DNA of 44,699 nucleotides from Bacillota bacterium (lineage in GTDB: Bacteria; Bacillota; Clostridia; Christensenellales; Aristaeellaceae): contig JAEZTL010000061.1 of assembly GCA_023421395.1 (NCBI GenBank), forward strand, positions 1-44,699, given 5' to 3'. Within the stretch, counting starts at the first letter, position 1; each line of letters begins with the position of its first letter. The translations under genes and the position numbers were made by a program. The notes below the pieces were generated by a model, which was given only the letters and a program-made list of their open reading frames with translations, made no database searches and was not told the DNA's origin. Shown here one piece after another: positions 17,974 to 25,441 of this stretch.

Positions 17974-18825
17974 ATGAGCTGTACCACAAGGCGCAAGGCG
18001 CTGAAGCTTCTGATGACCCTTCTCGTGGCGTTGGTGGCGCTGATGATGGTCACGCCCTTTTTGTGGATGCTCTCCGCCTCCATGAAGCGGGCGGCGGATG
18101 TGATGGAGTTGCCGATCAAGTGGATTCCGTCCTATTTCTACATCAACAACTACGTGGACGTGTGGAACATCGGCGGCGCGGCCAAGGTGGATTACCACTT
18201 CAGCGTGGCCTACTTCAATTCCCTGAAAATCGCGTTCATCAACCTGGTCGGGTCGGTTTTGACCAGTACGTTGGCGGGGTATTCCTTCGCCAAGATCAAC
18301 TTCCGCGGTCGGAACGCGATGTTTCTGATCTACCTTTCAACGATGATGATCCCCAGCCAGGTGACGCTGATCCCTCGCTTTGTGATGTTCCGGGCGATGG
18401 ACATCACCGGGCATCTGACGCTGATTTTGCCGGGCCTCGTGACGATCACCGGCACATTTCTGATGCGCCAGTACTTCATGCAGATTCCGGGCGAGCTGAA
18501 GGAAGCGGCCGTCATCGACGGGGCGAACGAACTTGAGATATGGTCTCGCGTGATGGTACCCATCGCCAAGCCCAGCATGGCGGCGCTGGCGATGCTGGTG
18601 TTTCTGTGGAACTGGAACAACTATCTGGACGCGCTGGTGTTTTTGTCCAATTGGCGCACATATACGATCCCGGTGGCGCTGACCAACTTCATCGAGGAGA
18701 GCCTGACGGAGTATAACTTGGTCATGGCCGCGTCGGCTTCCGCGTTGATCCCCGTATTCGCCGTGTTTCTCGCGGGGCAGCGGTTTTTCGTCAAAGGGCT
18801 GGTGGCCGGCGCGGTCAAAGGGTAG
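17974..18825 (+). CDS. Sugar ABC transporter permease, UgpE/MalG type
   Basis: A 283-residue partner permease. It has the start-side helix LVALVALMMVTPFLWMLSAS, six predicted membrane segments and the EAA loop ELKEAAVIDGANELEIWSRV followed by MVPIAKPSMAALA, as in MalG/UgpE. The ATG at 17974 follows GAGGAGGG; longer in-frame starts overlap the first permease. Last gene of the three-gene operon. It imports the sugar captured by the 15646-16962 protein, once joined by an ATPase encoded elsewhere. Confidence 0.9.
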   Translation: MSCTTRRKALKLLMTLLVALVALMMVTPFLWMLSASMKRAADVMELPIKWIPSYFYINNYVDVWNIGGAAKVDYHFSVAYFNSLKIAFINLVGSVLTSTLAGYSFAKINFRGRNAMFLIYLSTMMIPSQVTLIPRFVMFRAMDITGHLTLILPGLVTITGTFLMRQYFMQIPGELKEAAVIDGANELEIWSRVMVPIAKPSMAALAMLVFLWNWNNYLDALVFLSNWRTYTIPVALTNFIEESLTEYNLVMAASASALIPVFAVFLAGQRFFVKGLVAGAVKG

Positions 18826-18851
18826 ATGGCTTTTGCCCCCCCACGGGGGAA

Positions 18852-18881
18852 TCCGGCGGCGCGCAAAGCCTCGCCGCCGGA
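18852..18881 (+). terminator. Stem-loop at the end of the sugar ABC operon
   Basis: Ten-base arms TCCGGCGGCG/CGCCGCCGGA with a 10-base loop lie 26 bases after the last permease and just before the convergent ferritin-like gene. There is no T-run on either strand, so it may be a weak terminator or only an RNA end-protecting hairpin. Confidence 0.35.
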
Positions 18882-18919
18882 CGGCGGGGGCTAACCCGCC
18901 TTCAATCGTTTCCGCACGG

Positions 18920-19357
18920 TCAGCACCCCTGCCTCGGGCAAAGCGACGGCGCGAGCAGCATGGCGGTCCAGATTCTCGCATGCGCGTACTCGTCGCCCAG
19001 AATCGAGGTCAGGAGATACCGGATATCATTGTTCGGCGCGCAAAGCGCAAGCTCCGCGTAGCGGCGAATGGCTCCCAGCTCGCCCTGGATCGCGGTTTCA
19101 ACATCCTCTTCAAAGTTTCCGGTCGCACCTGGGCAGTCCGGCGGCGCAGAGACCGGAGGCGGGCAGATGCCCAGAAGAGACGCCTGCAGGCGCGCGTGGC
19201 CGTATTCGTCCCCGACGATGCTGATGATGATCTCCCGCAGCGCTTGCGTGGGCGCCTCGTTCGCGATTTGCGCGTAGAAACCGGCGTCGCAAATCTCGTC
19301 GAGCATGGATTCCTCCAGCTGCGCTCGGTAGTTCTGGCACATGCCTGACTGACTCAT
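18920..19357 (-). CDS. Ferritin-like protein with internal duplication
   Basis: A 145-residue, mainly helical protein made of two similar halves. Half one has Glu21 and then DEYGHARL (Glu51, His54); half two has Glu93 and then DEYAHARI (Glu123, His126). The E...ExxH pattern repeated twice is the di-metal ligand set of ferritin-like and rubrerythrin-like proteins, so a diiron (or manganese) carboxylate site is predicted. Several Cys residues lie at the linker and C-terminus (GICPP, PPDCPG, LCPRQGC). There is no signal peptide. GGAAGG precedes ATG 19357 at 11 bases, and a perfect 25-base palindrome lies upstream. The role may be oxidative-stress or metal handling (inference). Confidence 0.78.
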   Translation of the reverse strand: MSQSGMCQNYRAQLEESMLDEICDAGFYAQIANEAPTQALREIIISIVGDEYGHARLQASLLGICPPPVSAPPDCPGATGNFEEDVETAIQGELGAIRRYAELALCAPNNDIRYLLTSILGDEYAHARIWTAMLLAPSLCPRQGC

Positions 19358-19438
19358 ATCTGATTACCTTCCTTGCATTGTTTTCTGCGGCCCGGCTGCC
19401 GCGGCCGTTTGTACGGGCGCGCAGCCTCGATGTATGAT

Positions 19439-19463
19439 ATGTCAATGTCCCGTACATTGACAT
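19439..19463. promoter_or_regulatory. 25-base palindromic operator candidate
   Basis: Arms ATGTCAATGT and ACATTGACAT are perfect over 10 bases with a 5-base centre, 82 bases upstream of the ferritin-like gene. Each arm contains a TTGACA-like hexamer in opposite orientation, so a bound dimer would cover the promoter region. I cannot match it to a named regulator's consensus. Confidence 0.42.
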
Positions 19464-19487
19464 TCTTTCTATAAAAAATGCGTAAAA

Positions 19488-19526
19488 AGCGCGCCCGGCC
19501 CGGAAATAGACCGGGACGGGCGCGCT
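19488..19526 (-). terminator. Rho-independent terminator of the OmpR-type two-component operon
   Basis: Outer arms AGCGCGCCCG/CGGGCGCGCT are perfect, with an inner GC extension and a 7-base loop. On the minus strand the hairpin is followed by TTTTACGCATTTTTT. It lies about 60 bases past the histidine kinase stop and separates that operon from the ferritin-like gene. Confidence 0.7.
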
Positions 19527-19584
19527 GCCGGCGGGAAGGGCATCGTTTTGAATCGGAATATTTACGGGCGCCCCGCGCGCGGTT

Positions 19585-21021
19585 TCAGCGTGCGTTTGCG
19601 GCGGACAGCAGAAAGCGGAACTCCGCGCCTGCGTCGGGCGTACTTTCCACCTCGATCCCGATGCCGTGCCGCTGGGCGATCTGCTTTGCGATGGCGAGCC
19701 CAAGGCCGGAGCCGGAAGCGCTTCGCACAGCGGAGGCGCGGTAGAAGCGGTCAAAGATGTGGGGGAGATCCTCCGGCCCGATGCCGGGGCCATGGTCGCG
19801 CACGGTGACCCGCTCCGGCGTTAATCCGACTTCGACGGCGGAGCCCTCGGGAGAGTATTTGACCGCGTTGTCCAGCACGATCAGGAGCATCTGCCTCAGC
19901 CGCCCGTAGTCGCCTGTGAGGGCGACCGGGCCGCTGCGCACCACCCGGATCTCTATATTTTTCGCGCGGGCGATGCCGCGGGCGGAGCGGACAGCGTCGT
20001 CCAGCGCGTCGCCGAGGTCGACCGCTCGCATTTCGATCGGGAAATCGACGTTTTCCAGCCGCGTCAGATCCATCAGGTCGTTGACCAGCCGTTCGAGCGC
20101 GATGGTTTCGTTCAGCATCTGCCGGTGGTATTCCTCGACCTGACCGGATTCATCCACCACATGGTCGCACAGCGCTTCCAGCGAGCCGCGCAGCACCGTC
20201 ACTGGCGTCCGGAGCTCGTGGGAGATGTTGGCGATGAACGCCTGCCTTAGCTGGTTCAGGCGCTCGCGCTCACCTTCGGCTTCCTTCAGCTTTTCACTCA
20301 GCTGGTCGATTGCGGCGGCGAGCTTGCCGATCTCGTCAGCCTGCGCCACGCCGGTCTTGCTGCCGTAAGCGCCTGCCGCGAGGCTTACGGCAGCCTCCTC
20401 CATGCGCTCCAACGGACGGGTAAATTTGATGGACAGCAGTGCTGAAAGGAGCGCCGAGAGGAGGAGGGCCGCCGCTAGGCTGATGCCCATCGCCGTCAGC
20501 CCCTGCCGAACGGCCTGGTCGACGCCGCCGGCCGGTGCGTGCAGCAGCAGCGCGCCCACCACCGCGCCGTTGGACAGGATCGGCGTACCCACCGTGATTG
20601 TCGGCGCGTCGAAGAGCCCGCTGAAGCTCTCGCTGAAGGTCGTCTCCCCCTCAAATACGCTGGTCACAACCGCCTCCGCGTCGGACGGAAGGTCGCTAAA
20701 GGCGTACTGCCTGTCCATCATGCCGGCGGTAATCAGGTTTAGGTCCCGGTCGACGACCCACACATCGGTCATCGCGATCTCGTCCAGCAGCCTCAAATAC
20801 GCGCCGTAGCCTGCCCGGCGGCCCATGGCGCCCGCCTCGCCCGAGGCATATCCGGACAGCGCGGAGGCCATTGCCTCCGCCCGCTGACGGAGTGCGTCGC
20901 GGTTCATCTGCACCGCGCTCTCCCGGAACAGCACCACAAATACGCCGCCCATCACCATCGCAAACAGGATCAACGCGGTGCCGAAGTAATTGAGCAGCCT
21001 CCGTGCGATCCTACTTTTCAT
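19585..21021 (-). CDS. HAMP-type sensor histidine kinase
   Basis: A 478-residue membrane kinase. The first helix is at residues 13-33 and a periplasm-type sensor region runs to about 175. The second helix is at 177-199 and is followed by a HAMP domain (SIKFTRPLERMEEA). The HisKA box is ISHELRTPVT with His268. The HATPase carries LDNAVKYSPEGS, DHGPGIGPEDL, FDRFYRA and SGSGLGLAI. The start at 21021 is chosen because GAGGG of the regulator gene lies eight bases upstream; the reading frame overlaps the regulator's end by 11 bases. It pairs with the OmpR-type regulator. The flanking ferritin-like genes suggest a metal or redox signal (inference). Confidence 0.9.
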   Translation of the reverse strand: MKSRIARRLLNYFGTALILFAMVMGGVFVVLFRESAVQMNRDALRQRAEAMASALSGYASGEAGAMGRRAGYGAYLRLLDEIAMTDVWVVDRDLNLITAGMMDRQYAFSDLPSDAEAVVTSVFEGETTFSESFSGLFDAPTITVGTPILSNGAVVGALLLHAPAGGVDQAVRQGLTAMGISLAAALLLSALLSALLSIKFTRPLERMEEAAVSLAAGAYGSKTGVAQADEIGKLAAAIDQLSEKLKEAEGERERLNQLRQAFIANISHELRTPVTVLRGSLEALCDHVVDESGQVEEYHRQMLNETIALERLVNDLMDLTRLENVDFPIEMRAVDLGDALDDAVRSARGIARAKNIEIRVVRSGPVALTGDYGRLRQMLLIVLDNAVKYSPEGSAVEVGLTPERVTVRDHGPGIGPEDLPHIFDRFYRASAVRSASGSGLGLAIAKQIAQRHGIGIEVESTPDAGAEFRFLLSAANAR

Positions 21022-21700
21022 GGGCATTTCCCTCAAACCTGTATCCCACGCCCCAGACGGTCCCGACATCCCAGCCGGGGTGATCAAAGGCGTCCAGCTT
21101 GGCGCGCAGACGGCGAATGTGGGAATCGACGGTTCTGCTGTCGCCGAAGTAATCGTAGCCCCAGACGCTCGAAAGCAGGTTGTCCCGCGAGAACACCTTC
21201 TGCCGGTTGGCGGCCAGCGTCCAGAGGATCTCGGTCTCCTTCTTGGTCAGCGGAACGTCCTGTCCGCCGATGGTGACCGAGTAGTCCTCCATGTCGATGA
21301 TGAGGTTGTCGTAGACGAGCGGCTTCTTTCCGTCGGACGGCGCGACGCGGCGCATGATCGCGCGCACTCGCGCCATTACCTCCCCTGGCGAGAAAGGTTT
21401 GACGATGTAGTCGTCCGCGCCGATATCCAGGCCCATGATCCGCTCGAAATCCTCGCCTCTGGCGGTAATCATGATGACGGGGACGCTGGAGGTCTTGCGG
21501 ATTTCCCGGCATACCTCGAATCCATCCACCAGCGGCATCATCACATCCAAAAGCACCACGTCCGGATGCCGCAGGCTGAAAAGATCCAGCGCCTGCCGGC
21601 CGTCCCCGGCGACGACGGCCTCGTAGCCCTCCTTGACAGCGTATTGTTCAAGTACCGAAGTGATCTGCCGGTGGTCGTCGGCTATCAGCATCAGCGGCAT
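21011..21700 (-). CDS. OmpR/PhoB-family response regulator
   Basis: A 229-residue regulator. The receiver has the acidic pair DD near residue 8, phosphoacceptor Asp52 in LLDVMMPLVDG, switch Thr in ITARG and Lys in VKPFSPGE. The C-terminal winged helix-turn-helix has the family features LTKKETEILWTLA, FSRDNLLSSVWGYDY and RTVDSHIRRLRAKL. ATG 21700 follows GGGAGG at a spacing of 9; an in-frame GTG at 21709 lies within that region and is less likely. First gene of the two-gene operon, with tandem hexamer repeats at its own promoter that suggest autoregulation. Confidence 0.92.
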   Translation of the reverse strand: MPLMLIADDHRQITSVLEQYAVKEGYEAVVAGDGRQALDLFSLRHPDVVLLDVMMPLVDGFEVCREIRKTSSVPVIMITARGEDFERIMGLDIGADDYIVKPFSPGEVMARVRAIMRRVAPSDGKKPLVYDNLIIDMEDYSVTIGGQDVPLTKKETEILWTLAANRQKVFSRDNLLSSVWGYDYFGDSRTVDSHIRRLRAKLDAFDHPGWDVGTVWGVGYRFEGNAHEK

Positions 21701-21724
21701 AGGCCTCACCCTCCCGATGGTTCG

Positions 21725-21733
21725 ATTATACCA
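21725..21733 (-). promoter_or_regulatory. Extended -10 promoter of the response regulator operon
   Basis: The minus strand reads TGGTATAAT, a perfect -10 with the TGn extension. The hexamer 17 bases upstream is poor, which is usual for extended -10 promoters and leaves room for control by the neighbouring repeats. Confidence 0.55.
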
Positions 21734-21751
21734 TAAGTATAGCGGATGGTT

Positions 21752-21768
21752 ATGACGAATTCATGACG
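21752..21768. promoter_or_regulatory. Tandem hexamer repeats, candidate OmpR-type binding site
   Basis: ATGACG occurs twice with a 5-base gap (11-base period), the geometry used by PhoB/OmpR-family dimers. An inverted copy of TGACGAATT (21753-21761) recurs as AATTCGTCA at 21821-21829, on the side of the divergent DUF2202 gene. The pair may let the regulator control both its own operon and the ferritin-like gene (inference). Confidence 0.38.
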
Positions 21769-21897
21769 CGCTGCAACCTTCCGGCGCGCCGCGTCACCGA
21801 CAAAGAATATCCAAAACACAAATTCGTCACGACTTTTTTCTATCCTTAGGCCATGGCAAAGGGGTTTGCCGAATTCAAAAAAACGGAGGGAATCCAC

Positions 21898-22572
21898 ATG
21901 AAGTTTGCATCCAAAATGATCGCGTTCGCCGTCGCGCTGGCGGTTCTGGTGGCGGTATCGGCCACGGCACTGGCTGAGTACGGTTCGGGCGCGGTGACCG
22001 ACGGGCAGACCTATACCACCGAACAGATGCTGGTCTACGCCATTCAGGATGAGTACATGGCGTTGGCCGAGTATCAGGCGATCGTTGAGAAGTACGGCGC
22101 GTACCGCCCATTTACCAGCCTGATCGAAGCGGAGCAGCGCCACATCGACCTTCTGAAGCCGCTTTTCGCGACTTACGGCGTGGCGCTGCCGGAGAACGAC
22201 GCCGCCAGCCGGGTGACCGCGCCCGAGACGCTGGCGCTGGCCTACGAGGCGGGCATCAAAGCCGAAACCGGCAACATCGCGATGTACGAGGCTTTCCTTT
22301 CGCAGTCCGTACCGGCCGACGTCCAGGCGGTGTTCACCGCCATGAAGGCCGCGTCGGAGAACCACCTCTCCACCTTTGAGCGCAGAAGCTCCGGGCAGAC
22401 CGGATACGGCCAGGGCTACGGCGCCGCGGGCGGGCGCGGCTATGGCAACGCGGACGGACGAGGCTATGGCAATGCGGGCGGACGCGGGCGCGGCGGCATG
22501 AACAATTCCGGCCGCGGCGGCAATTCCCGCTGCTTTGGCAACAACTACTGCGGCAACTGTCCGGCAGCATAA
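21898..22572 (+). CDS. Secreted DUF2202 ferritin-like protein with Gly-rich tail
   Basis: A 224-residue protein. Residues 1-26 are a signal peptide ending A-T-A-L-A, so the product is exported and is not a lipoprotein. Residues 30-165 are a DUF2202/ferritin-like helical bundle with acidic metal-ligand patterns DEYMALAEY, EAEQRH and ASENH. The C-terminal 55 residues are low complexity: repeated GYGNA-GRG units and a final Cys-rich end (CFGNNYCGNC). ATG 21898 follows GGAGGG; the longer open frame has no site. It is divergent from the OmpR-type two-component operon and ends in a good terminator. Extracytoplasmic metal binding or redox protection is plausible but unproven. Confidence 0.83.
   Translation: MKFASKMIAFAVALAVLVAVSATALAEYGSGAVTDGQTYTTEQMLVYAIQDEYMALAEYQAIVEKYGAYRPFTSLIEAEQRHIDLLKPLFATYGVALPENDAASRVTAPETLALAYEAGIKAETGNIAMYEAFLSQSVPADVQAVFTAMKAASENHLSTFERRSSGQTGYGQGYGAAGGRGYGNADGRGYGNAGGRGRGGMNNSGRGGNSRCFGNNYCGNCPAA
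22426..22488 (+). repeat. 24-base tandem repeat in the Gly-rich tail
   Basis: Two full 24-base units (22426-22449, 22450-22473) and about 15 bases of a third encode the GYGNA/GRG tail. The units differ mainly by G/A changes. Copy number may vary between strains by slippage. Confidence 0.65.
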
Positions 22573-22586
22573 GCGCAGGATATGCA

Positions 22587-22626
22587 GCCGGACCGGAAGC
22601 GGCGGTGGCCGTCCGGTCCGGCTTTT
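22587..22626 (+). terminator. Terminator after the DUF2202 gene
   Basis: Eleven-base perfect arms GCCGGACCGGA/TCCGGTCCGGC are followed by TTTT, 15 bases after the stop. It separates this gene from the ferredoxin gene 36 bases further on. Confidence 0.72.
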
Positions 22627-22661
22627 CCTGGAGAATTTACGTAAGTGGGGAGCAATGCGGT

Positions 22662-23762
22662 TTGAAGAAGGAAAGATGGCTCAGGTGGACGATTCTGGGT
22701 GCCATCCTTACGGGTTCGATGTTCCTGGCCTACATGCATACGACCGGCGTTTCCGGCTATCCTTCCGTACATGCGCTGTGTCCGCTTGGAGGGCTTGAGA
22801 ATCTCTGGTCTTTTTTGACCACCGGAGCCAATATCTCCAAGATTTTTGCGGGCACGATGACGCTGTTTTTCTTCACTTTGGTATTCGCGCTCATCTTCGG
22901 CCGTGCTTTTTGCGGCAACCTCTGCGCATTCGGCTTTTTGCAGGAGTTGCTGGGAAAGATCACGAGGAAAAAGCTCCGCGTTCCGGCGAAGCTGGACAAG
23001 GCGCTGCGATTGTTGAAATATGTGGTACTGGTCTTCGTTACGCTGACGGCGTGGGTCACACTGAAGCTCTGGATCTCGCCCTATGATCCTTACGCTGCGT
23101 TTGCACATATCTGGACCGGGCCGGAGCTTCTCAATGAAAACCTTGTCGGCTTCATCATACTGATCGTGGTGGTCGTGGCGTCGGTCTTCATTGACCGATT
23201 CTTCTGCCGGTATTTGTGCCCGGCGGGCGCGCTGTACGGAATTCTCGCGAAGATCAGCCCTCTTAAGATCAAACACAGCGCCTGCGTGATGTGCGGCAAG
23301 TGCAGTAAAGTTTGCCCGATGGGTATCGATGTGGCTCACATGGATGTAGTGACCTCGCCCGAATGCATCGCCTGCGGCACCTGCATAAGCGCCTGCCCAT
23401 CCCAAGACAAGCCGCTGAAATTCTCGTTTGCGGGGCGGGCGGTAAAGCCTGTCGCGTTTGTGCTGGTAACGGTTATTGTGTTCTTTGGCAGCGTCTTTGC
23501 CTTTGATGCAATGGGCCTGATGCAAATGACCACGCCTACAGTGGAAGAGGTACAGGCGGGCGGCGTTCCCCTGAGCCTAAAGGACCTCAAGGGGTCCATG
23601 ACCATTGGAGAAGGCGCGGCATACGTCGGGATGGACATCCAGGCGTTCCGGGACATGATGGAGATCCCGGAAAACGTTCCGGATGGCACCAAGTTCAAGG
23701 ACGTTTCGCAAACCGTCCCCGGTTATGACTTCCACCATATGGTGGAGGAAAAAGGGCAATAG
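22662..23762 (+). CDS. NapH/YccM-like membrane protein with two [4Fe-4S] clusters
   Basis: A 366-residue integral membrane iron-sulfur protein. Membrane segments carry the family-typical cysteine motifs GRAFCGNLCAFGFLQE and FCRYLCPAGALYG. Two ferredoxin motifs follow, CVMCGKCSKVCPMG and CIACGTCISACPS, each able to hold a [4Fe-4S] cluster. After one more helix a short soluble tail ends the protein. NapH/NosR/YccM-type proteins move electrons between membrane quinol or ferredoxin and periplasmic partners. TTG 22662 is chosen because GGGGAG lies nine bases upstream. The secreted ferritin-like protein next door could be a partner (inference). Confidence 0.83.
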   Translation: MKKERWLRWTILGAILTGSMFLAYMHTTGVSGYPSVHALCPLGGLENLWSFLTTGANISKIFAGTMTLFFFTLVFALIFGRAFCGNLCAFGFLQELLGKITRKKLRVPAKLDKALRLLKYVVLVFVTLTAWVTLKLWISPYDPYAAFAHIWTGPELLNENLVGFIILIVVVVASVFIDRFFCRYLCPAGALYGILAKISPLKIKHSACVMCGKCSKVCPMGIDVAHMDVVTSPECIACGTCISACPSQDKPLKFSFAGRAVKPVAFVLVTVIVFFGSVFAFDAMGLMQMTTPTVEEVQAGGVPLSLKDLKGSMTIGEGAAYVGMDIQAFRDMMEIPENVPDGTKFKDVSQTVPGYDFHHMVEEKGQ

Positions 23763-23784
23763 AGGAGAGTATCCGCAATTGCGG

Positions 23785-23812
23785 AAAAACCCGCCTTTCT
23801 CGGCGGGTTTTT
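23785..23812. terminator. Bidirectional rho-independent terminator
   Basis: AAAAACCCGCC/GGCGGGTTTTT with a 6-base loop gives T-runs on both strands. It serves the ferredoxin gene on the plus strand and the convergent cupin gene on the minus strand. Confidence 0.88.
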
Positions 23813-23881
23813 CCTCGTCCCACAATCCGGATCGCCCCAAAAGGAGATCCGGGCAAGGCGCCTAAGCAATAATGACTGCCG

Positions 23882-24196
23882 TTATTCCCGGGGCGCGGGC
23901 GCTTTGATGACGATCAGTTCGAGGACCTCGTCGTCCAGGTTACGAACGTTCATCTTTGTGCGGACCGGTATCTTAAGCATCGTCCCGGCGGAATAGGCGT
24001 GAACCGCCTGATCGTCGAGCCCGATCGAAAGCCTTCCGCGGATCACCGTCATATACACATTGGAATTGGAAAAGTGTTCCGGAAGCCCGTCGCCCTTGGG
24101 AAACACCATGTGGATGTACTGGAGGTTCTCGTCGAGGATTACCTTCTTGACGGATTTTTCGTCTGTGACGGCCAGTTCAAATGCTTTCTCAATCAT
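23882..24196 (-). CDS. Small cupin-fold protein
   Basis: A 104-residue single-domain protein with a cupin pattern. MVFPKGDGLPEHFSN carries the first His region, YMTVIRGRLSIGLDD the glycine turn, and AYSAGTMLKIPVRTKMNVRN the second motif. The metal-ligand His/Glu set is incomplete compared with classic cupins, so a regulatory or ligand-binding role is as likely as catalysis. The ATG at 24196 has GGGAGG nine bases upstream, and the in-frame TTG nine bases earlier is not needed. It is convergent with the ferredoxin gene and shares its terminator. Confidence 0.73.
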   Translation of the reverse strand: MIEKAFELAVTDEKSVKKVILDENLQYIHMVFPKGDGLPEHFSNSNVYMTVIRGRLSIGLDDQAVHAYSAGTMLKIPVRTKMNVRNLDDEVLELIVIKAPAPRE

Positions 24197-24251
24197 TTTG
24201 ATCAACCTCCCGCAATCAGGCGTTCGGGATGCCGCGCCTTTTCATGGCCCC

Positions 24252-24260
24252 ATTCTATCA
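24252..24260 (-). promoter_or_regulatory. Candidate extended -10 promoter of the cupin gene
   Basis: The minus strand reads TGATAGAAT (TGn plus TAGAAT) 56 bases upstream of the cupin start. No convincing -35 is visible. Confidence 0.35.
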
Positions 24261-24495
24261 CGGTGGCCGGGGTCCGGTCTGTTGGAAATGCAACGTTTTG
24301 AAAATAGCCTTCGCACCCGCGTTTCCGTCAATTTTAGGATGATTCCCGGGGAAATGCGCCGTATTCCGGCGGAGATGTTGCGTCGGGGCAAAAGCGGGGT
24401 ATATTTCAAAGATTGGCGTATCGGCGGCCACCCTCTTCTGGAGCGGGCGCGCCGCCCGGTGCGCAAGAGGAATACACAGGCAGGCGAGGATGCGT

Positions 24496-25137
24496 ATGTT
24501 CGTTTCGATTCTTCGGCCGGAAGTTCTGAACATCCCGGATGAAAGGCCCCGGGGCGTCAGCTTTGGCGGCGATCAGGCCTGGTACGCCCAGGAGTGGCAC
24601 CGAAAGGCCGGGTGCGGCCCCACCTCGGCCGCCAATGTGACGGCGTACCTTGGGCTGACCCGGCCGGGCCTTCGGGGGCTGTACGAGGGGGCGGAGATGC
24701 GTAAGGATTTGTTTACCGCCCACATGGAGGCAGTGTACAGGTTTGTCACGCCGGGGAACATGGGCCTCAACCGGTTGGAGATGTATACCCGGGGTGTGGA
24801 AGAATTCGCGGGAAGCCGGGGGATCACGCTGAAGACGCACGTGTTCGAGGCGTACGGAAACATGCGGAAGGAGCGCGCGTCATCCGGCGAGCTGACGGAG
24901 TTTCTGCGCGCGGGCCTCGCGGCGGACTGCCCCGTCGCCTTCTTGAACCTGACCCGGGGACGGGTCAAGAACCTTCAGGGCTGGCATTGGATCACCATCA
25001 CCAGCGCGGATATCGGCGAAAACAGCCTCATGGCCTGCGCCAGCGACGAGGGCAGGAAGAACTGCTTTGATCTCCGGCTGTGGTACCTGTCTACCCGCAT
25101 GCGGGGCGGCCTCGTCTACTTTACGGAAGGCCCGTAA
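24496..25137 (+). CDS. Papain/C39-like putative cysteine peptidase
   Basis: About 213 residues. The motif KAGCGPTSAANVTAYL (Cys40, followed by GPTSAAN) matches the active-site Cys helix of C39-like and papain-fold peptidases, and NLQGWHWITIT (His164) provides the expected His. An acidic or Asn third residue is likely in the next strand (SADIGENSLMACASD). There is no signal peptide or membrane helix, so a cytosolic protein is predicted. The peptidase role is therefore uncertain, and a transferase or deamidase of the same fold is possible. GCGAGG six bases before ATG 24496 favours it over ATG 24490. The following DUF1653 gene is 28 bases away, probably the same operon. Confidence 0.62.
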   Translation: MFVSILRPEVLNIPDERPRGVSFGGDQAWYAQEWHRKAGCGPTSAANVTAYLGLTRPGLRGLYEGAEMRKDLFTAHMEAVYRFVTPGNMGLNRLEMYTRGVEEFAGSRGITLKTHVFEAYGNMRKERASSGELTEFLRAGLAADCPVAFLNLTRGRVKNLQGWHWITITSADIGENSLMACASDEGRKNCFDLRLWYLSTRMRGGLVYFTEGP

Positions 25138-25165
25138 GATAATTCTCAGTAAACGGGGGATGGCG

Positions 25166-25423
25166 ATGATCGGGATACCGGAGGGCGTCTGGCGCCACTA
25201 CAAGGGCAACCTCTACTGCGTGCTCTTTGTGGCCAGGCACACGGAGACGCTGGAGGAGATGGTCGTATACCGCGACACGGCGGACGCGGGGAAGGTCTGG
25301 GCGCGGCCCGCATCCATGTGGAATGAGGAAGTCGAAACCGGCGGCGGGCGGCGCCCCCGGTTTCAGTACCTCGCACCCAGCCTTGCGGAACTTGAGCCTC
25401 CGGAAGGCCCGCAGGCGCGGTGA
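25166..25423 (+). CDS. DUF1653 domain protein
   Basis: An 85-residue protein with the DUF1653 pattern. It begins with G-x-W-RHYKGNLYCVLFVARHTET, then LEEMVVYRD, an internal WARPASMWNEEV and the aromatic end PRFQYL. These domains are small, beta-rich and of unknown function, and often stand alone. ATG 25166 follows GGGGGA at a spacing of 5; an ATG six bases earlier is in frame but less well placed. It lies downstream of the papain-like gene. Confidence 0.75.
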   Translation: MIGIPEGVWRHYKGNLYCVLFVARHTETLEEMVVYRDTADAGKVWARPASMWNEEVETGGGRRPRFQYLAPSLAELEPPEGPQAR

Positions 25424-25441
25424 CGTCTTTTCGTAATGATC

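Noticed and set aside
22426..22488. CRISPR or intergenic repeat array
   Set aside because: The short tandem repeat is in frame and encodes the Gly-rich tail; it has no spacers.
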